From: Lactarius indigo
Taxonomy: Eukaryota > Basidiomycota > Agaricomycetes > Russulales > Russulaceae
DNA: 64,000 bases
Direction of reading: 5' to 3'
NCBI GenBank assembly: GCA_025766275.1
Contig: JAFKAC010000123.1
Location: 62,001-126,000 of the forward strand
Both the position numbers and the translations under genes were made by a program. The notes under the pieces were generated by a model. It saw only the letters and a program-made list of their open reading frames with translations, was not told the origin of the DNA and ran no database searches. Below are positions 62,763-64,000 of this stretch, piece by piece; the stretch's first letter is position 1, and the number at the start of each line of letters is the position of its first letter.

Positions 62763-64000
62763 AAATCCTGCAATATCAGGTCCTTTACTTCATCGGGCGC
62801 GTTTGCGACTCCGGTGAGCCATTCTTTGGCACGTTCTTCGGCTGTTTTGCTGGTTGAGGCAGCCTGTATCTGGGCCGGCGGCGACTCCTGCGCGTAGTAG
62901 TCGGTTTCCGTCATCCGGACGCTGGAGGGTCCGGAGTTCTGTGGTTGCCACTGTCGCGGCTGCCTAGGATGGGGGCAATTTCGTGAGAGATGGCCGGGTG
63001 CGTGGCAGTTATAACATAACACCGTCCTTAGGTCTCGTCGTGACCCTCCCCTTCCTCGGCCCCGGACTCCTGGTCCTCCTCTTGGCGCGAAGGGGGGTGA
63101 GTTGGTATACGGTGGTTTATTATAGTCGATTTCTTCTGACCCTGCTAGTCGTGCCTTGGTTCGGTCAGCGGAAGTGTCCATTGCCCATGGGTTGGCGAGA
63201 TTCTGGGGAACGGTCCATCCGGCGTTTCCTGCCTTTTTGGGTTTGTTGTCTTTATACTCATCCACCCGCGCACGGATATGGATGTAATTGCGTTGCCTAC
63301 GGAGCGTTGCTCGCTTCCATTCGTCGAACGTCTCCGGTTCGTCCAGATCGTAGGTCTTTTCGTAAAGCTTCTTGGGTAACCCCTTGGTAAAGAGGTCGAT
63401 TGTTTGGGGGTCATTGAGACGGTATCCGGCCTTCCTGGCAGCTTCTTCGAACTCGTTGACGTACTTATCAATATCTCCGTCAACCATCTTGAGCCCTTTT
63501 CTAAGAAGCGCTTGAGCTTGTTCGCGTTCGAGGGTGTTGACGAACCTTTGGTTAAATCCCTCCGCTACCGCGTTCCACAGGTCACGCGTGTGCTGGTCTA
63601 TCCCTCGTTGTATTTGCCGGTTGAGCCATTTAAGGTACGACAGTACCCATTCGCTGACTGATACTCCTTTTATGTAGGACAGGAACAGGAGGCTTCGTCG
63701 GTAGTCGTTGCGCATGACAGGGGTGTCGAGGTTCATCCCCCAATAGACATGCCATTGCGTGAGGAACGAATCCACTTTAGTGCGATCGCCGTCAAAGATG
63801 GTGGGAGGTTCACCGGTCAGTTTTTCGTGCCCTTGTCCTCCTGCACCTCCTCCGCCACCGCCTCCGCCACCGCCTCCGCCCCCTCCCGGGGGTCCTCCTT
63901 CTGGTGAATTATTCGGGAGGTCAGGTGGGTTCCCTCCTCTTCCTGGGCGTCGGGGAAAGTCGTCCCCTGGCGGTCCTCCCCATCCTGGTGGGGGGTCTAG
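62732..64000 (-). CDS. B1 Gag, N-terminus beyond the window
   Basis: The frame is open to the right edge. It has a Pro/Gly-rich segment with a poly-Gly run (about 63838-63890), LTGEPPTIFDGDRTK, a capsid-like domain (QWHVYWGMN, LLFLSYIKG, RFVNTLEREQAQ) and a CYNCHAPGHLSRNC knuckle, ending LWGKEGFRSA with TGA at 62732-62734. Five codons before the stop lies GGGTTTT (62744-62750), positioned as X XXY YYZ to move ribosomes into the pol frame. Confidence 0.93.
   Translation of the reverse strand, partial: LDPPPGWGGPPGDDFPRRPGRGGNPPDLPNNSPEGGPPGGGGGGGGGGGGGGAGGQGHEKLTGEPPTIFDGDRTKVDSFLTQWHVYWGMNLDTPVMRNDYRRSLLFLSYIKGVSVSEWVLSYLKWLNRQIQRGIDQHTRDLWNAVAEGFNQRFVNTLEREQAQALLRKGLKMVDGDIDKYVNEFEEAARKAGYRLNDPQTIDLFTKGLPKKLYEKTYDLDEPETFDEWKRATLRRQRNYIHIRARVDEYKDNKPKKAGNAGWTVPQNLANPWAMDTSADRTKARLAGSEEIDYNKPPYTNSPPFAPRGGPGVRGRGRGGSRRDLRTVLCYNCHAPGHLSRNCPHPRQPRQWQPQNSGPSSVRMTETDYYAQESPPAQIQAASTSKTAEERAKEWLTGVANAPDEVKDLILQDLWGKEGFRSA
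62744..62750 (-). promoter_or_regulatory. Predicted -1 ribosomal frameshift site of B1
   Basis: G GGT TTT in the gag frame. After a -1 slip the tRNAs re-pair with GGG TTT and translation continues as SERLNPSAWVRA of Pol. The same heptamer at the same place is kept in D (42889-42895) and B2 (30734-30740). Confidence 0.75.

Larger units (their letters stand above)
57517..64000 (-). mobile_element. Ty3/gypsy element B1, best preserved coding frames, running off the right edge
   Basis: 3' LTR 57517-57980, polypurine tract (57981-57990, GGGGGTGA), Pol with fused third domain, and Gag to the edge. Coding frames are intact as far as visible. The 5' LTR and primer-binding site lie outside the window, so LTR divergence cannot be judged. 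Confidence 0.95.

Overview
The window looks like a transposon-dense island of a basidiomycete (Agaricomycete-type) fungus. The evidence is several lineages of chromodomain Ty3/gypsy elements, a Ty1/copia family, a Plavaka-type (CACTA superfamily) transposase, a hAT element, and broken host genes with the 50-60 nt GT-AG introns usual in such fungi. No bacterial, CRISPR, rRNA or tRNA feature was recognised.

Layout. 1-5544: gypsy element A1 (minus), joined abruptly to a 5'-truncated copia element (5545-7949, rest of its LTR at 15853-16110). 7950-15847: gypsy element A2 (minus), complete, inside the copia LTR with a CATCC target duplication. 16111-19891: no recognised gene. 19892-20503: copia solo LTR placed exactly on the ATG of an intron-containing gene of unknown function (20504-22862). 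22963-23436: minisatellite and palindrome. 23447-24397: cyclin fragment split by solo LTR G2. 24598-25271: LTR I. 25272-33188: decayed gypsy B2 (minus), itself hit by an A-like solo LTR. 33189-38120: Plavaka transposase pseudogene (minus) split by a complete 4.0-kb hAT element (33817-37818, 8-bp duplication GATATGGT). 38146-39740: LTR and third-ORF remnant of gypsy J. 39741-40345: copia solo LTR. 40423-44756: gypsy D (plus, decayed). 44757-45981: B-type LTR and copia LTR. About 46325-56550: DNA topoisomerase II (TOP2) pseudogene, split by solo LTR G1 (which contains solo LTR H) and by the young gypsy element E (48173-55570). 57025-57511: D-like LTR. 57517-64000: gypsy B1 (minus), with the best preserved coding frames in the window, running off the right edge.

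How the genes work. In the gypsy lineages Gag packages the RNA, Pol supplies protease, reverse transcriptase, RNase H and a chromodomain integrase, and a third domain follows the chromodomain. That third domain is a separate zinc-knuckle ORF in A and E and is fused to Pol in B1. Read together, A, B, D and E suggest one replication programme. An 11-nt primer-binding site beside the 5' LTR is complementary to a segment inside the LTR lying 33-34 nt after a TATA box (Tf1-like self-priming). Gag appears to start at a conserved GTG codon. In B1, B2 and D Pol follows Gag by a -1 shift at GGGTTTT; E has GGATTTT.

Decay is dominated by CpG transitions. The nonsense codons seen in the young elements A and E are all TGA, and several correspond to arginine in relatives (CGA to TGA). 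Single TGAs of the same kind occur in hAT, Plavaka and TOP2.
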